Source of the DNA: Microvenator marinus
Lineage (GTDB): Bacteria > Myxococcota_A > Bradymonadia > Bradymonadales > Bradymonadaceae
Length of the DNA stretch: 64,000 bases
Assembly: GCF_007993755.1 (NCBI RefSeq)
Contig: NZ_CP042467.1
Location: 2,690,001-2,754,000, forward strand
Reading direction: 5' to 3'
Shown here: positions 26,271 through 35,350 of the stretch, piece by piece
Position numbering within the stretch: the first letter of the stretch is position 1
How the letters are laid out: each line of letters begins with the position of its first letter
Program-made: the position numbers and the translations under genes
The notes under the pieces: model-generated
What the model saw: only the letters and a program-made list of their open reading frames with translations
The model's database searches: none
What the model was told of the DNA's origin: nothing

Positions 26271-27683
26271 TTAAGGGCCGATCAAGGTATAGGGGAATTC
26301 AGCGACCTCTTGCCCGTTGGTCACTTGAATTCGAGTCTTCACTGAGCCTTTCTGGAAGGCTTCTTTAGGAACCAGAATAAAGGCTCCGATGCGTTCGGTT
26401 TTTCCGTCTTCGATCTGCAGGCTCGTTAGGCCCTGAAGCTTGATCTCCACGCCGGGTGGCTCAGGAATGATAAACCTGAATTCACCGTCTTGACCGGTTC
26501 TGTTTTGAACACGGAATTTGAGCTGATTCATGACCTTGTCCCCAACCATCACATAAGGGTCAGTGGCGGCTCGGGTCACATTGAGGTCAATGGGTTCGCG
26601 ATGAGTCAGAAGCCAGAAGAACGCCGAGCTCAGCAACACGAAGACCACCGCATAAAGCATAGTCCGCGGGCGGAGAATCTTAGATGGTTTGTTCTCAAGG
26701 GCGTTCTCAGACGTGTACCGGATGAGCCCCACAGGCTTTGCGATGGAGATCATGATGGCGTCGCAGGCGTCCATACACTGTGTGCAGCCCACGCACTCCA
26801 TCTGCAGCCCATCACGAATATCAATACCCGTTGGACATGTGCGCACACACGCAAAGCAATTGATACAATCGCCGAGATTGAGTTTTACGCCTTCGCGCTC
26901 TTGTGTGTACTGAGCTTTGCTCCTTTTGCCGCGCGGCTCGCCGCGATTCGGGTCGTAGCTGACGATCATCGAATCTTCGTCTTGTAGCACCGACTGAATT
27001 CGGGCGTAGGGACAGGCGATGGTGCACATCTGCTCGCGGAAATAGCCGAAATCAAAGAGGATCAGCGCACTCGTGATAGCCATCATCACGAAGAATCCCC
27101 AATGCTCTGCGGGAGGCCCTGTCATCCACTCAATGAGTGAATCCCAGCTTACGAAATAGGCCACAAAGGTGTGTGCGAGTCCCACGGAGAGGATGGAGTA
27201 GATGATAAATTTGAGCGTCTTTCGCCAGAGTTTGTCGAAGGACGAGCCCGCCTCGTCGCGCCTTCGCCTCTGGTTTTCCTTGCCTTCGATAAGCCTTTCG
27301 ATGGGCCGAAAGACAAACTCCAGGTACACGGTTTGAGGGCAGCCCCAACCGCACCAGACACGGCCGAAAACAGCTGTGACCACAATGACGGAGAAGACTC
27401 CGATGATCATGGCAAACATGTAGAGAAGCGTGTCGGTCGCGTAGAGCGTGAGTCCAAAGAAAGTGAACTCACGGTGCATGATATCCAGGAAAATGGCGGG
27501 TTTTCCGCCTATTTTCACCAGCGGCAATCCGACGAAAAACGCGATGAGCGCCCATGCCACCACAAAGCGAGCTTTCCAAAACTTCCCGTGGCTTGGGACC
27601 GGATAAAGCCATCGCCTTCGACCATCTGCATGCAAGGTCGAGAGGACTTCTTCCGGAGATTCGAGAACTCTTGGATCACTCAT
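26271..27683 (-). CDS. ccoG: cbb3 oxidase accessory protein CcoG (RdxA/FixG), 4Fe-4S membrane protein
   Basis: A 470-aa polytopic ferredoxin-like protein of the CcoG family, a cupric reductase supporting copper delivery to cbb3 oxidase. Five or so TMs are visible. GCPQTVYLEFVFRPIERLIEG and CPYARIQSVLQDEDSMIVSY are hallmark stretches. Two 4Fe-4S clusters are implied by CINCFACVRTCP and CVGCTQCMDACD. A C-terminal beta-sandwich (IgG-like) follows the last TM. It starts 3 bp after the ccoP stop. Confidence 0.95.
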   Translation of the reverse strand: MSDPRVLESPEEVLSTLHADGRRRWLYPVPSHGKFWKARFVVAWALIAFFVGLPLVKIGGKPAIFLDIMHREFTFFGLTLYATDTLLYMFAMIIGVFSVIVVTAVFGRVWCGWGCPQTVYLEFVFRPIERLIEGKENQRRRRDEAGSSFDKLWRKTLKFIIYSILSVGLAHTFVAYFVSWDSLIEWMTGPPAEHWGFFVMMAITSALILFDFGYFREQMCTIACPYARIQSVLQDEDSMIVSYDPNRGEPRGKRSKAQYTQEREGVKLNLGDCINCFACVRTCPTGIDIRDGLQMECVGCTQCMDACDAIMISIAKPVGLIRYTSENALENKPSKILRPRTMLYAVVFVLLSSAFFWLLTHREPIDLNVTRAATDPYVMVGDKVMNQLKFRVQNRTGQDGEFRFIIPEPPGVEIKLQGLTSLQIEDGKTERIGAFILVPKEAFQKGSVKTRIQVTNGQEVAEFPYTLIGP

Positions 27684-27686
27684 AGC

Positions 27687-28268
27687 TTAGTTTGGGCTGT
27701 ATTCCTCGCCCTGAGGTTCTTTGGGGTTTGCGGGGCTAGTGCCTTGCATATTCATGATGTAGGCGGTCACGTGGATGGCGTCGTCATGCGAGATGATATT
27801 CTCCCAAGCCGGCATCCCCTTGGTTGGTGCGCCCTTGGTGACCATGACGTGAATATCCGTGGGCGAGCCGCCGTGAATCCAGAACTTATCGGAGAGGTTC
27901 GGCCCGATTAAGCCTTGTCCTTCTGGGCCATGACATGAAGCGCACGTACTAGCGTACACTTTGGCGCCGTTCGCCATGGCTCCGGCATCATCTTTAGCTG
28001 CCACGAGGAGTTCTTCGGTCACCGGTGGGCGCTCTTGCTCAAGCGCTGAGCGAACACTCGCCAACTCCTGCTTGTCTTGGTCGAGGTTCGTCTCGTAGGT
28101 GTTGATCAAGCCTGTTTCCATGGCCACCACGTAGAATCCCGACCAAATGATGGTCACCACAAACGTGGCCTTCCACCAAAGCGGCATAGGATTGTCGAAC
28201 TCCTGGATGCCGTCGTAGGAGTGCGTTGTGAGCACATCTTCATAATCCAATGGTCCTTGTTCGCTCAT
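27687..28268 (-). CDS. ccoP: cbb3 oxidase subunit CcoP, monoheme form
   Basis: A 193-aa subunit. The N-terminus has the typical DGIQEFDNPMPLWW segment before one TM helix (ATFVVTIIWSGFYVV). A single cytochrome c domain follows with CASCH and a distal Met in TKGMPAW. Classical proteobacterial CcoP carries two hemes; only one CxxCH is present here. It accepts electrons from soluble cytochrome c and passes them to CcoO. AGGAGGT precedes the ATG, and the gene overlaps ccoQ by 4 bp. Confidence 0.9.
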   Translation of the reverse strand: MSEQGPLDYEDVLTTHSYDGIQEFDNPMPLWWKATFVVTIIWSGFYVVAMETGLINTYETNLDQDKQELASVRSALEQERPPVTEELLVAAKDDAGAMANGAKVYASTCASCHGPEGQGLIGPNLSDKFWIHGGSPTDIHVMVTKGAPTKGMPAWENIISHDDAIHVTAYIMNMQGTSPANPKEPQGEEYSPN

Positions 28269-28438
28269 CGTGACACCTCCTGTCCGTCATCGAGTGGAAT
28301 CTGCCCGTGGGCATCCGCTTCTTCTTTCTTCATCAGGAGAAGTCGCGCGATTACAAATAGGAAACCGAGAATGAAGAAGATCAGTCCGACTTCCGCAAAG
28401 ATTTCTAGGCCAGCGCCTTGCATGACATCGCTTCTCAT
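28265..28438 (-). CDS. ccoQ: cbb3 oxidase small subunit CcoQ
   Basis: A 57-aa protein with one transmembrane helix ([20 protein letters not shown]) and a charged C-terminal tail starting MKKEEAD, matching CcoQ/FixQ in size and layout. It carries a strong GGAGG ribosome-binding site and overlaps ccoNO upstream and ccoP downstream by 4 bp each, so the three are translationally chained. CcoQ stabilises the core complex. Confidence 0.85.
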   Translation of the reverse strand: MRSDVMQGAGLEIFAEVGLIFFILGFLFVIARLLLMKKEEADAHGQIPLDDGQEVSR

Positions 28439-30621
28439 TTTTCCTCCTTCTTGATGTCCACGCCGAGTCGCTGCAAATAGGCGACGAGGGCTATGATTTG
28501 CTTGTCCTCAAGGCCCTGATAGTTGGCGTCCTGAGAGGCGACCTCATCAGCGATCTCCTTGGCCTGCTTCTTCGCCAGTTCCACCGCGTTTTCAGCTTCC
28601 CAGGGCTTGTAAGGCACGCCGAGCATCATGCTGACTTCGACCTTCTTTTGGGTCTTTGAGAAGTCGACATCTTTTGTGAGTAGCCAGCCATACTTCGGCA
28701 TAATCGAGTTTGGCGTGGTCAGACGCGGATCTTCCATGTGTCTAACGTGCCAGAGGTGTGGATACTTCCCTCCGACGCGGTGCAAGTCTGGACCAGTCCG
28801 TTTGGAGCCCCACTGGAATGGGTGGTCGTAGATGAACTCGCCGGGTTTAGAGTACTCGCCATAGCGCTCGATTTCGTGGAGCATCGGGCGCACCATCTGA
28901 GAGTGGCAGTTATAGCAACCCTCGGCCACGTAGATATCGCGCCCTTCGAGCTCCAGCGGCGTGTACGGGGTCACGGTGTTGATGCGTGGCACATTGGATT
29001 TGACGATGAGCATCGGCACGATCTCAATGACCGAGCCAATCAAGATGGCAATGGTCGTCAGCACCGTGAAAATCATCGGCCAGCCTTCAAGGGCGCGGTG
29101 CCAGCCTTCTTTGAAGTCTCCATCGAGGCGACTGAGCGCCTCGTCGTAGGTCTTTGCTGCCTCCTTCTTCTTACGCCAGGTAGGTGTTGGGACGTCCACC
29201 ACGGTGTCTGGGCGAGCTCCCGCTCTGGCAGCACGAATCAGGTTGTAACCACCGATGAGCACGCCCAAGATGTAGAGCGAGCCACCGACCACGCGAACCC
29301 AGTACATGGGCACGATCTCGATGACGGTCTCCATGAAATCGGGGTACATAAGCTTGCCGGTCTCATCGAATGCGCGCCACATCAGACCCTGTGTGACACC
29401 AGCCCAGTACATGGCGAGCACGTAGAGGAGCATACCGATGGTGCCGAGCCAGAAGTGCCAGTTCGCGAGCTTCTTGCTGTAGTCGTCGACCTTCCAAAGG
29501 CGAGGAACCAACCAGTAGATCATGCCGAAGGTCATGAAGCCGTTCCAGCCGAGCGCGCCTGAGTGAACGTGGGCGATAATCCAGTCGGTGTAGTGACCGA
29601 GCGAGTTCACTGCCTTGATGGAGAGCATTGGGCCCTCGAAGGTGGACATGCCGTAGAAGGTGATGCCGACCACGAAGAACTTCAGGACGGGTTCGTCCCG
29701 AAGCTTGCCCCATGCGCCGCGCAGTGTGAGGAGACCGTTGATCATACCGCCCCAGCTCGGCATCCAGAGCATGACTGAGAACACCATACCCACGGTTGAT
29801 GCCCACTCGGGGAGCGCCGTGTAGTGAAGGTGGTGAGGTCCAGCCCAGATGTAGAGGAAGACCAGCGACCAGAAGTGGATGATCGAGAGTTTGTACGAGA
29901 AGACAGGGCGTTCTGCGGCCTTGGGCAGGAAATAGTACATTAGACCGAGGAACGGCGTGGTCAGGAAGAAGGCAACGGCATTGTGTCCGTACCACCACTG
30001 AACCATGGCATCCTGCACACCACTTAGGAGCGAATATCCTTTGAAGAGGTCTACTGGGATAATGAGGTTGTTGAAGATGTGTAGGACCGCGACGGTCACG
30101 ATACTCGCGATATAGAACCAGAGCGCCACGTAGATGTGTTTTTCGCGCCGGCGCCAGAGCGTACCGAGGAAGTTGACCGCAAAAACCACCCAGATGAAGG
30201 TGATCGCGAGGTCAATAGGCCACTCGAGCTCCGCGTATTCGCGCGACTGAGTGATGCCGAGGGGCAGTGTGATCGCGGCTGAAACGATGATCAGCTGCCA
30301 TCCCCAGAAGTGGATCCAGCTCAGTTTATCATTGAACATCCTCGCCTTGGTTAGACGCTGAGTTGAATAATAAACGGCTGTGAAAATGGCGTTACCTGCG
30401 AACGCAAAAATCACTGCATTGGTATGTAGGGGCCTCAAGCGGCCGAACGTCAAAAACTCATGGACGTTGGCCGGCCAAAAGGCCAATTGTAAGGCTAGAA
30501 TTAGCCCTACGGTCATACCGACGATGCCCCAAATCACGGTGGCAAAGGCAAATGCCCTGACCACGCGGTCATCGTAGACTACACGTTCGTAACCTTTCAG
30601 AGGTGTTTCACTATGACTCAC
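28435..30621 (-). CDS. ccoNO: Fused cbb3 oxidase subunit I/II (CcoN-CcoO)
   Basis: A 728-aa fusion. Residues about 1-470 form the 12-helix CcoN catalytic subunit ([12 protein letters not shown] with a heme b ligand, [13 protein letters not shown] for CuB/heme b3, [12 protein letters not shown]). Residues about 520-728 are CcoO: a TM anchor and one heme c site in [14 protein letters not shown]. It reduces O2 to water at high affinity and pumps protons. The start is GTG at 30621 with AAGGAG five bases upstream. First gene of the cco operon; fused CcoN-CcoO forms are known in other lineages. Confidence 0.95.
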   Translation of the reverse strand: MSHSETPLKGYERVVYDDRVVRAFAFATVIWGIVGMTVGLILALQLAFWPANVHEFLTFGRLRPLHTNAVIFAFAGNAIFTAVYYSTQRLTKARMFNDKLSWIHFWGWQLIIVSAAITLPLGITQSREYAELEWPIDLAITFIWVVFAVNFLGTLWRRREKHIYVALWFYIASIVTVAVLHIFNNLIIPVDLFKGYSLLSGVQDAMVQWWYGHNAVAFFLTTPFLGLMYYFLPKAAERPVFSYKLSIIHFWSLVFLYIWAGPHHLHYTALPEWASTVGMVFSVMLWMPSWGGMINGLLTLRGAWGKLRDEPVLKFFVVGITFYGMSTFEGPMLSIKAVNSLGHYTDWIIAHVHSGALGWNGFMTFGMIYWLVPRLWKVDDYSKKLANWHFWLGTIGMLLYVLAMYWAGVTQGLMWRAFDETGKLMYPDFMETVIEIVPMYWVRVVGGSLYILGVLIGGYNLIRAARAGARPDTVVDVPTPTWRKKKEAAKTYDEALSRLDGDFKEGWHRALEGWPMIFTVLTTIAILIGSVIEIVPMLIVKSNVPRINTVTPYTPLELEGRDIYVAEGCYNCHSQMVRPMLHEIERYGEYSKPGEFIYDHPFQWGSKRTGPDLHRVGGKYPHLWHVRHMEDPRLTTPNSIMPKYGWLLTKDVDFSKTQKKVEVSMMLGVPYKPWEAENAVELAKKQAKEIADEVASQDANYQGLEDKQIIALVAYLQRLGVDIKKEEK

Positions 30622-30819
30622 GCTGTCTCCTTCAAAATTGTCGCCGCCCCTGCATTACACAAAAGTTATGCCAAAGAGGCTTAAGCGGCTAAACCATTGA
30701 AAAATAGGGCCCAGTACTGCGATTTGAGCAGCACGATAACGCATTTAATTCGCGGAACAAGGCCTTTCGCAAATTTTGCGCACATCGTCCTCGATGGCTC
30801 TCTCTGCGGCGGTTAGATT
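30622..30819. other. Leader region of the cco operon
   Basis: About 200 bases with no convincing gene. It should hold the cco promoter on the minus strand. CGCAAA-T-TTTGCG (30768-30780) is a compact inverted repeat that could be an operator. I see no FNR-type TTGAT-N4-ATCAA site, although cbb3 operons are often FNR or ANR controlled. Confidence 0.4.
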
Positions 30820-30978
30820 GTGCAGAAAAGACTCGTTAAGAAGTCCTTGATTATATTGGAATCTGGAGTTTCTCTGAGCATTCCGTTGGCGCTAGGGTTG
30901 GTCCTTGGATTCGAAGTTGCATTAGAACTCTTGTTGGTGAAGGGAGTTAGACCCGGACGTCGGAATGAACGCTTATAG
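30820..30978 (+). CDS. Possible 52-aa membrane protein
   Basis: An open frame from GTG 30820 encoding a basic N-terminus, one hydrophobic helix (VSLSIPLALGLVLGFEVAL) and a basic tail. The stop overlaps the next gene's ATG region by 14 bp, as would suit a coupled small gene. There is no clear ribosome-binding site and I recognise no family. It may equally be chance. Confidence 0.25.
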   Translation: MQKRLVKKSLIILESGVSLSIPLALGLVLGFEVALELLLVKGVRPGRRNERL

Positions 30979-31693
30979 CCAGGTAGTATCGATTGGACTC
31001 TTATGGGTCACCATACATTGCGCTGGCATGTGTGGCCCCATCATCGCGGGAGTCACCACCAGTCGGCACAAGACGGGCTCAATCTGGTCAAGGGTTCCTC
31101 GCGTACTCGCCTACCAATTGGGCCGCGCCGTGACCTATGCAGGGTTTGGTGTAGCAGCCGGGCTTTTAGGCGCTGTCTTCGAGTCTCAGATTCGTACCTT
31201 TGCGAATGCCGCGGGACTCGTGCTCTCTCTCGCCCTTATAGGCGTGGGTATCTCTCAAGTTCCTTGGGTTCGAAGGCGCTTCAAACCAGGTGGCAACTTC
31301 GGGGTGGATTTCTCGTCCAAGCTTCTCGGACTTCTGAAGGGAACGCGTGGCATGGGCGACTTCCCGAGGCTCTTTCTCACCGGCCTACTTTTGGGCTTTC
31401 TCCCCTGCATGTTGATGTTTTGGGTCTTGAGCGTCGCCGCGTCTACGGCTTCCGCGCTACACGGTGCAGGAGTCATGGTTCTGCTAGTCGTCATGACGAC
31501 CCCTGTTCTGATTTTTTCGAGTCTTATGGCTGGGCTTCCGATTCGACGTTTTGGCGAGCACCTGGTACCTGTCGCGCTGATTCTATCAGGGGTTTGGATG
31601 GGACTGGTAGCCATCGCCTCCAACGGTTGGATCGACCATATTCACCTACAATTCAAAATGTTTGGTGAAGGTTATGTCTTCATGCTCTGGTGA
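30965..31693 (+). CDS. SafE/DsbD-TM-like transporter (cytochrome biogenesis-type family)
   Basis: A 242-aa, about 6-TM protein of the sulfite exporter TauE/SafE or CcdA-related group found beside cbb3 genes. The two hallmark Cys motifs are visible: HCAGMCGPI in the first helix and GFLPCMLMF in the fourth. In related families these paired Cys/Pro motifs transfer electrons or metal across the membrane, and some copies support copper delivery to cbb3. It is divergent from ccoNO across about 340 bp. The start is ATG 30965; the ribosome-binding site is weak. Confidence 0.8.
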   Translation: MNAYSQVVSIGLLWVTIHCAGMCGPIIAGVTTSRHKTGSIWSRVPRVLAYQLGRAVTYAGFGVAAGLLGAVFESQIRTFANAAGLVLSLALIGVGISQVPWVRRRFKPGGNFGVDFSSKLLGLLKGTRGMGDFPRLFLTGLLLGFLPCMLMFWVLSVAASTASALHGAGVMVLLVVMTTPVLIFSSLMAGLPIRRFGEHLVPVALILSGVWMGLVAIASNGWIDHIHLQFKMFGEGYVFMLW

Positions 31694-32083
31694 TCAGAGG
31701 TAGTCAGCGGCGTGTCGGCGACGATAGTTTTTTTGCGGGTCGTCGATTTTGGATTGGCACGAGACACAGAACTCGACCCAAGGCATCAGTTCGAGTCGCT
31801 TTTGCCCGATCTCTTCGTCGCATTCCTGGCAGAGTCCGTATTCATCTGGCTCAAGCTCAATGCGGCGCAACGCCTTTTCGATGCCTGCGATCTCCCTTGC
31901 CCGTTCGCGGTTTCTGCGCGACGCAATCACCTGTGCGTTTTCGGTATGGGGCGCCTCGTCTTCGTCGAGTTTGGCAACCGCATCGCGTTTGGAGGGTTCG
32001 ATGAGAAAGTCGCCCTCGTCGATGAGTTCACGCCTTCTCTCAATGAGTCGATCCTGAAATGCCTTGAGTTCGTCTGCGTTCAT
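31694..32083 (-). CDS. DksA/TraR-family zinc-finger regulator
   Basis: A 129-aa protein: a helical coiled-coil hairpin with acidic tip region (KLDEDEAPHTENAQ) and a C4 zinc finger CQECDEEIGQKRLELMPW ending CVSC. Such proteins enter the RNA polymerase secondary channel with ppGpp or alone. The ATG at 32083 forms an ATGA overlap with the preceding lipoprotein gene, which fixes the start. It converges with the SafE-like gene with no gap. Confidence 0.88.
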   Translation of the reverse strand: MNADELKAFQDRLIERRRELIDEGDFLIEPSKRDAVAKLDEDEAPHTENAQVIASRRNRERAREIAGIEKALRRIELEPDEYGLCQECDEEIGQKRLELMPWVEFCVSCQSKIDDPQKNYRRRHAADYL

Positions 32084-33093
32084 TCTAAACACCTTGAGGA
32101 CGCGCAAGATCCAGCCTGACACGTTCCACTTTCGCATTCATGGTCGGCGGCGCACGGGGCCAAATCCTCTCGAAGGGCTTCACACTCTCCGCTTTCGGCT
32201 GCCATGAGCGTTGAACACGTGAGATCTGCCGCACATTGGCCTGGCCACTGACACACCGAGCCTTGTTCACCTGGACTCCGGCATGTCCCGAGCCCATCTG
32301 GGAGCGTGATATTACGGCAAAGCGACCCAAATTCACAAATGGCGAGGTCGGTATCGATGCCAAAACCACATGGCTCGCCTTCTTTGGCCACTGTCCAGGG
32401 GCGGCATTCGCCATCGAGGCATTGAGAACCTTTGACGCACGCCTTGTCCGAAGAACACTCGGCCCCAATCTCCAATGAGTTGGGCTCCACACACTTGGCG
32501 TTGGAGCACACGAGATCACCCTCACATCCACCGGTTCCGCGGCAGGTTTCGGCCAGTTTAGCGAGCTCGAAGCAAGACCCAGCGAGGCAGAATTGAGAGG
32601 CTGTGCACTGTCCATTGCACGGCATCTGGCAGGTTCCGGAGCATCCGTCATTTGTGAGCACACACTCCATCTCACCTTCGCATTCGAGGTTTGACTCGCA
32701 AGTCTGCCCAGCACCTATCTGCCCGCGAAAACTTTTCGCACAGGTTTCTGGGAGGGTGTAGATATCTCCTTCGCAGAATGCAGCGCTGAGATCGGTCAAG
32801 CAGGATGACGCGCTCGCCGAATCAAATTCAATCCGCTCCGCCTCTATGAGTTCCAGAGTGTTTGGAAGGAGACGCGCTGAGATAAAACTTGGAGGAGGCG
32901 TAGAGAGGCATTCATCTAGCGTTCGATAACGATTGATCAAGACTTCTGATGTGGGCGTTTGGCAGGATTGAGCCGCCTGGCAGAGAAGATTCCAGTACTC
33001 TTGCCGCAGATCAAAGACCTCAGTGCTCGGCTGAGGAGCAGAATCGCCGCACGCCACGAGAACAAAGAAAATGAGGGGGAATCTTAAACGCAA
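32080..33093 (-). CDS. Cys-rich lipoprotein with dickkopf/EGF-like repeats
   Basis: A 337-aa lipoprotein (lipobox LVAC). The N-terminal third (about 20-105) is helical with a few Cys. The rest is a chain of short C-x5-C-x5-C-x4-C modules such as CSSDKACVKGSQCLDGEC. These disulfide modules are typical of myxobacterial-type surface proteins. The probable start is TTG 33093 directly upstream of the signal peptide; no good ribosome-binding site is seen, and a hairpin precedes it. Unknown function, co-transcribed with the DksA-type regulator. Confidence 0.7.
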   Translation of the reverse strand: MRLRFPLIFFVLVACGDSAPQPSTEVFDLRQEYWNLLCQAAQSCQTPTSEVLINRYRTLDECLSTPPPSFISARLLPNTLELIEAERIEFDSASASSCLTDLSAAFCEGDIYTLPETCAKSFRGQIGAGQTCESNLECEGEMECVLTNDGCSGTCQMPCNGQCTASQFCLAGSCFELAKLAETCRGTGGCEGDLVCSNAKCVEPNSLEIGAECSSDKACVKGSQCLDGECRPWTVAKEGEPCGFGIDTDLAICEFGSLCRNITLPDGLGTCRSPGEQGSVCQWPGQCAADLTCSTLMAAESGECEALREDLAPCAADHECESGTCQAGSCASSRCLE

Positions 33094-33100
33094 GGAACAC

Positions 33101-33120
33101 CCGAAAGACAGTTCTTTCGG
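33101..33120 (-). terminator. Hairpin after mglA
   Basis: CCGAAAGA and TCTTTCGG form a perfect 8-bp stem around a 4-base loop, five bases after the mglA stop. Only a weak T-rich stretch follows. It may terminate mglA partly or act as an mRNA end, and it lies just before the next gene's start. Confidence 0.45.
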
Positions 33121-33125
33121 AGAGT

Positions 33126-33722
33126 TTACTTGGTTTGTTTGAGTTCGACGAGGATCATCTTGACGACAGACTTGAGTGTGTCGAAGACGCCGGGGCCGTC
33201 TGGAGCGACAGCACATGCCTCGAATTCAGGGTATTTGCCATCAGGGTTGAGGTCTGCCTGAAGCTCTTCGAGGGGCATAGCCGTAGGCAAGTCGCGTTTG
33301 TTGTACTGAATCACAAACGGGATCTTGTCGATATCGTAGCCATAGGCGACCAGGTTTTCCTTAAGGTCTTCCATGGAGATGATATTGGCTTCTTTTCGAG
33401 CACGTTGGGAGTCCGCCACAAAGACCACCCCGTCTGCTCCTTTCATGATGAGCTTACGGCTGGCCGAGTAGAAGAGCTGCCCTGGCACCGAATAGAGGTG
33501 CAAACGGGTTTTGAAGCCCTTGATGGCGGGTAGGCTGAGCGGCAGGAAGTCAAAGAAGAGCGTACGCTCTTGTTTGGTTTCCAGACTGATGAGCTTACCG
33601 CGAGCATCAGGGTTGGTACCCGAGTAAATGAACTTAATGTTCGTAGTTTTGCCACACAGACCAGGTCCGTAGTAGACAATTTTGAGAATGATTTCCCGCT
33701 GTGCGTAATTGATGAACGACAT
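33126..33722 (-). CDS. mglA: MglA-type polarity GTPase
   Basis: A 198-aa Ras-like small GTPase close to Myxococcus MglA, which controls polarity and gliding. G1 is GPGLCGKTTN, the G3 region is LYSVPGQ (usual DTPGQ has drifted, as in MglA), and G4 is NKRD. RTLFFDFLPLSLPAIKGFKT and SRKLIMKGADGVVFVADSQ are near-identical to the family. A roadblock-type gene lies upstream on the same strand, the usual mglB-mglA order but with a 267-bp gap. A promoter-like pair is seen at 33788-33815. Confidence 0.95.
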   Translation of the reverse strand: MSFINYAQREIILKIVYYGPGLCGKTTNIKFIYSGTNPDARGKLISLETKQERTLFFDFLPLSLPAIKGFKTRLHLYSVPGQLFYSASRKLIMKGADGVVFVADSQRARKEANIISMEDLKENLVAYGYDIDKIPFVIQYNKRDLPTAMPLEELQADLNPDGKYPEFEACAVAPDGPGVFDTLKSVVKMILVELKQTK

Positions 33723-33787
33723 CTATCTTCCCGTCACGGAGCAGCGGACTGTGGATGTCCCAGACATCTCGCCTGCCATTGGATCGC

Positions 33788-33815
33788 TATATAGCACGCC
33801 AGAGAACTCTGTCAC
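33788..33815 (-). promoter_or_regulatory. Candidate promoter for mglA
   Basis: On the minus strand GTGACA (33810-33815) and TATATA (33788-33793) lie 16 bases apart, matching sigma70 -35/-10 spacing. The start of transcription would fall near 33781, about 58 bases before the mglA ATG. Read by eye only. Confidence 0.35.
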
Positions 33816-33989
33816 TTTTATTTTGCCGTTTCGGCCCAAGTTTCTGGGATTCGTTGGGACGAGGTTGGAAATCATCATTGTCTCGAAAGAGAGCATATCG
33901 TTTTTCCGCGGCATGGAGACAGGATCTAGGCGCATGTTAGATCGAAAATTCTAGAGGTGACAACGCTAAACTTAGGTCAATTGACCGCT

Positions 33990-34481
33990 TTAGAACGCAT
34001 CATTAAAGAGTGAGTCGATGTCGTCGTCAGTGATTTCACCAAAGATATCCATCGCTTGATTCTGAGCTTCGGCAGATCGGCCCTTGAGAGTCTCAAGGAC
34101 TTTTTCCATATCAGCGTACGCACGTTTAACTCTCAAACGCACCAAGCCGAGGCTGGAGCGTTCATCGAAGATCACCAACAAGATGAGGAGATCACCGATC
34201 AGGGAGACGTGGAGGTGGTTCCTCGTGCCTTCATGGAAGTGAACTGGGAACTCTTCTTCACCGAGCATGAGGGCCAGACCACCGGTAGCCGCGGTTGAAC
34301 CTGCGGCGAGCGAGGCGAGTCCCGTGGTATCAATACCCGTGGTCTCGCCAGTCGCTGTGATGAGCTGACCGTCCTTATCAACGATGAAGATGGCTTTGGC
34401 GAGGGCGTCGCGCACAAGTCGCTCGCAGATCTCTGCGAACTGCTTCTGCTCCTCCTCGTAGATTGCCATCTGTCCTGCCAT
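33990..34481 (-). CDS. Roadblock/LC7 domain protein (MglB-like)
   Basis: A 163-aa protein with a roadblock/LC7 fold (about 8-125): AIFIVDKDGQLITATGE, LASLAAGSTAATGGLA, FHEGTRNHLHVSLIGDLLIL, FDERSSLGLVRLRV. In Myxococcus MglB is the GAP of MglA. This copy has a longer C-terminal tail rich in acidic residues ending DDDIDSLFNDAF. AGGAG precedes the ATG by seven bases. It sits upstream of mglA in the same orientation, which supports a partner role. Confidence 0.88.
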   Translation of the reverse strand: MAGQMAIYEEEQKQFAEICERLVRDALAKAIFIVDKDGQLITATGETTGIDTTGLASLAAGSTAATGGLALMLGEEEFPVHFHEGTRNHLHVSLIGDLLILLVIFDERSSLGLVRLRVKRAYADMEKVLETLKGRSAEAQNQAMDIFGEITDDDIDSLFNDAF

Positions 34482-34609
34482 ACCGGAACTCCTGATTCAT
34501 CCTCTCGGATGCGGGGGGATTACTTAATTTGCAAGGCTTGACTTGACGCCCATAAGCTAGCACACACGTCGAAGGTCTTGCAATCAAGTTGAGGCAGTTT
34601 GATGCAGGC

Positions 34610-35251
34610 TTAAAGAATATGCCCTGATTTATTCTTTTTGACGTTGAGATAGTGGGAATTGAAAGGGTTTGCGAGGATTCGGATAGGCTTACGCTCCGAG
34701 ATCTTGATGCCATTCTCACGAAGTCCAGAGATCTTTTTCGGGTTATTCGTGAGCAATTCGATGCTTTCCACACCCAAAATATGAAGCATTTCGGCGGCTA
34801 CTGAGTAATCGCGAAGATCGTCGTCGAAGCCGAGATGGTTGTTGGCCTCGACGGTATCCATGCCCTGATCTTGAAGGCTGTAGGCTCGGACTTTATTGGT
34901 GAGTCCAATCCCTCGCCCCTCCTGGCGCATGTAGAGAATGATCCCTTCGCCAACCTCATTGATGTGCGCGAGAGCTCGTTCGAGCTGCTCTCCGCAATCA
35001 CATTTGAGGCTTCCGAAGACATCTCCCGTGACGCACTCGGAGTGGATTCGAGTAAGGACATCGTCCTTACCCTGGACATCACCGGCCACGATAGCCACGT
35101 GCTCTTTTCCGTCACGGTTGTTCTCGAACGCCCAAATCTTGAAGTGCCCATACTTGGTGGGCAAGTTGGCCGTGGCCACGTGGCGCACTACCAGTTCGTC
35201 CTCTGCGCTTTTCAATTCTACGGCTTCTTTCATTCCAAGGCGAAAATGCAT
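34610..35251 (-). CDS. ribA: GTP cyclohydrolase II
   Basis: A 213-aa enzyme starting riboflavin synthesis by opening the imidazole ring of GTP. Zinc ligands lie in CVTGDVFGSLKCDCGEQ. The catalytic and GTP-binding parts follow: LYMRQEGRGIGLTNKVRAY, GFDDDLRDY, LLTNNPKK. A stand-alone RibA rather than the RibBA fusion. The ATG at 35251 is chosen over an upstream one because GGAGG lies seven bases before it, and the family starts here. Confidence 0.95.
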   Translation of the reverse strand: MHFRLGMKEAVELKSAEDELVVRHVATANLPTKYGHFKIWAFENNRDGKEHVAIVAGDVQGKDDVLTRIHSECVTGDVFGSLKCDCGEQLERALAHINEVGEGIILYMRQEGRGIGLTNKVRAYSLQDQGMDTVEANNHLGFDDDLRDYSVAAEMLHILGVESIELLTNNPKKISGLRENGIKISERKPIRILANPFNSHYLNVKKNKSGHIL

Positions 35252-35350
35252 CGCGTATCCTCCGGACTCGGTACACTCGTACCGATCACTATAGATTGTC
35301 AATGGAAGGAACGCGGGAGAGAGGATCTGCTGGGCGCGAACCGTCCACTC

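Noticed and set aside
30622-30964. FNR/ANR site in front of ccoNO
   Set aside because: No TTGAT-N4-ATCAA or close variant found; TTGATTATATTGGA matches only one half.
33723-33935. 70-codon minus-strand frame between the roadblock and mglA genes
   Set aside because: No ribosome-binding site or recognisable protein character; the stretch contains a good promoter for mglA instead.
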